Of a stretch of DNA of 40,734 nt, positions 38,908 through 40,734 are shown piece by piece. The notes under the pieces are model-generated. The model saw nothing but the letters and a program-made list of their open reading frames with translations. It ran no database searches and had not been told where the DNA came from. Each line of letters opens with the position of its first letter. The first letter of the stretch is position 1. The stretch comes from Mesotaenium endlicherianum (Eukaryota > Streptophyta > Zygnematophyceae > Zygnematales > Mesotaeniaceae). The stretch covers positions 984,877 through 1,025,610 of the forward strand of contig WELA01005328.1 of NCBI GenBank assembly GCA_009602735.1, in the 5' to 3' direction. A program made the position numbers and the translations under genes.

Positions 38908-40734
38908 TCAATTTTTCCTCTTTCTTGTTCTTGCAGGCTGCCTCCAAGGGGTCTTCTGCTGCTTCTTGATGGTGGCAGGCTGCCTCCCTGAAGTTTTTGG
39001 GCTTCTAGTAGAGAGACTTGGGGCTGGTCCAAGATGGGGGTTGGCGGCATGGAAGTGCTTCAACTTTCTTTGAACTTTGTCAAGGTAGTGCGCCGCCACC
39101 CAACTATTCTCCGAATCTGGATATCCTTTCCACTTGATCAAGTATTACTGCTGTTTCCTGAAATTTCTCATAGCCACTATGTCTTCTACTTTGTACTCCA
39201 AATGATCATCCACTATTGTTGGGGCTGGTGGGGCTGTCACACGTCCTGGGAACTTGTTGTCGGGTTGCACATACGGCTTGAAGAGGGAAGCGTGGAATAC
39301 GAGGTCGATGTGCATAGTCTGGGGAAGTTCTAGCTTGAAAGCAGCGAGGTTGACTTGCTGGATAATCTTGAAGGGTTCCAAATACTTGGGAGAGAACTTG
39401 CTGCCGGCAGGCTTGTTGTTCAGGGAAATATTCTTGGATGATAGTAACACGTTGTCACCCACCCTGTACGTGATTTCACTTTTGGATCTGTTCGTCACTC
39501 TTGCTTGAGCATCTTGCGCGTTTTGTAGAGCTTTCTTTGCTGCTGTAAGGGCGGCTTCTAATGTCTCCATAAAATCTGTTGCTGCAGGTACTTCATCATG
39601 GCCAACCGTGAAGCTCAGTGACGTGGTCGGATGGAAGCCATAGTTGAGGAAGAATGGGGAATCTTGGGTAGAGGCTTGCGTGGTGTTGTTGTAGGCAAAC
39701 TCCAAGGGGGTCAAGTACATGTCCCAGTCTTGCTCCAGGGTAGACACATAGGCCTTTAGAGAGGTCTTTAGGGTACGATTCATACGCTCGGTTTGCCCAT
39801 CTGATTGTGGGTGGTAGGCAGTAGACATATCCAGCAATGTAGCCAAGTTCTTGAAGAGATTTTTCCAGAAATAGCTTGTGAATCTTGGATCTCTATCAGA
39901 CACAATTCTTGATGGTAGTCCATGAAGTCGGAAGATGTTGTCAAAGATGAGTCTTGCAAGTTGTGGTGCTGTAGCCTTAGTCGTTGTGGGAATAAAATGA
40001 GCCATCTTGGTGAGTCTGTCCACCACCGTGAGTATTGCATTATGGCCTCGAGGTGTCACGGGCAGGTCCACGATAAGGTCCATTGAGATGTCCGTCCATT
40101 GTCTTTCGGGGATTGGTAGTGGTTGGAGGAGTCCTCCCGCCTTTTGCGATGATAGCTTGACTCTTTGGCATGTGTCATAGCTACTGCAGTACTCCTTGAC
40201 TTGCTTAGACATGCCTGGCCAACAATAAGTCCTGGCTAGAACGCCCGTGGTCCTTAGGATTCCGAAATGTCCTCCAAGAGGGTTGTCGTGTGCTTCTCGT
40301 AGAAGCAAGAGCCGGAGGTTTGGGTCATTAGGAACACATCTCTGGCCCGTGTCTTGCCTAACCCAATAATTGCCTTCTTGCTTCTTGTATGGGTCCAAGG
40401 CTGCTTCTCCGTTCTTGTAGTAAGGGTCTCTTTCATAGGCGGCTGAAAATCGAGCTTCCAGATCTGTCTTCAGGGATACCATCACTGCATTTAATTGCAG
40501 TCTTGAGAGGGGGTCAGCCGGGTTTGTCTTGCCGGGCTGGTACTGAATCGTGATGTTGTATTGTTGCAAGTATCCGCTCCATCTTGCTTGTCTCCTTGAG
40601 AGGTACGGCTGCGTCTGGAGGTGCTTTAACGCCTCGTGGTTCCGTGGTGACCAGTACCTTGCGTCCTTCAACGTAGCAGCGCCAAACCTTCAAGGCATGT
40701 ACAATCGCCAATGTCTCTCGCTCCGTGGTTGTAT
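38908..40734 (-). pseudogene. pol: Element G RNase H, integrase and chromodomain (pol, runs off the right edge)
   Basis: RNase H begins at the window edge (IVHALKVWRCYVEGRKVLVTT, 40640-40711) and shifts frame near 40640. The main frame 39145-40671 (508 codons) has HEALKHLQTQPYLSRRQARW, a zinc region HDNPLGGHFG...CSSYDTCQR (about residues 148-195) and the core SMDLIVDLPV, SDRDPRFTSYFW and DGQTERMNRTLK. In the zinc region a Cys is replaced by Tyr (TAT, 40177-40179). The C-terminal fold reads YLEPFKIIQQVN and DLVFHASLFKPYV. The chromodomain (LEYKVEDIVAMRNFRKQQ, then YLIKWKGYPDSENSW) is split by an in-frame TAA at 39142-39144. The frame continues to 38908 with a Lys/Arg-rich tail. RT and upstream domains lie beyond the window. 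Confidence 0.9.

Overview
The window is a block of eukaryotic nuclear DNA made almost entirely of Ty3/gypsy-type LTR retrotransposons and fragments of them. I found no convincing host gene, rRNA operon or CRISPR array. Most elements are chromoviruses (pol ends in a chromodomain), and most primer-binding sites resemble the 3' end of initiator-Met tRNA, as in plant elements. One element instead ends its integrase in a PHD-like zinc finger. Together these suggest the green lineage, perhaps a streptophyte alga or other non-seed plant with a repeat-rich genome. The species cannot be fixed from sequence alone.

Layout, left to right. 1-2287: unassigned sequence with a CT microsatellite and one copy of a 136-bp direct repeat. 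2288-6598: element P (minus strand), a badly decayed PHD-type element. 6599-20776: family 1, an array LTR(L1)-internal(A)-LTR(L2)-internal(B)-LTR(L3) on the plus strand. 20777-25904: element C (plus), a chromovirus whose 5' LTR is cut by the end of L3. 25905-30068: element D (minus), gag and protease plus a 5' leader/LTR, with no RT or integrase left. 30069-36944: element E (minus), a chromovirus whose 3' LTR is cut by D. 36945-37656: fragment F, an older reverse-strand copy of family 1. 37657-40734: element G (minus), a chromovirus running off the right edge, with its 3' LTR inserted in F.

The junctions give a relative history: F was hit by E and by G, D landed in the LTR of E, C landed in D, and a family 1 element sits in the LTR of C. 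Family 1 was therefore active at least twice. The array has different sequence on its two sides and no matching target duplication, which suggests LTR-LTR recombination between two loci (or an assembly join) rather than a simple insertion.

In family 1, gag and pol are in different frames. Both copies keep a T TTA AAA heptamer 15 nt before the gag stop codon, followed by a short stem-loop, which is the layout of a -1 ribosomal frameshift. Copy B also carries an 885-bp ORF of unknown function between pol and the 3' LTR; A has lost it. B is the best preserved element, and three of its breaks coincide with single Ns flanked by duplicated sequence, so they look like assembly artefacts. Element E carries a 5S-rRNA-like segment beside its primer site and a tRNA-like Pol III box pair in its LTR, both on the strand opposite to its genes.
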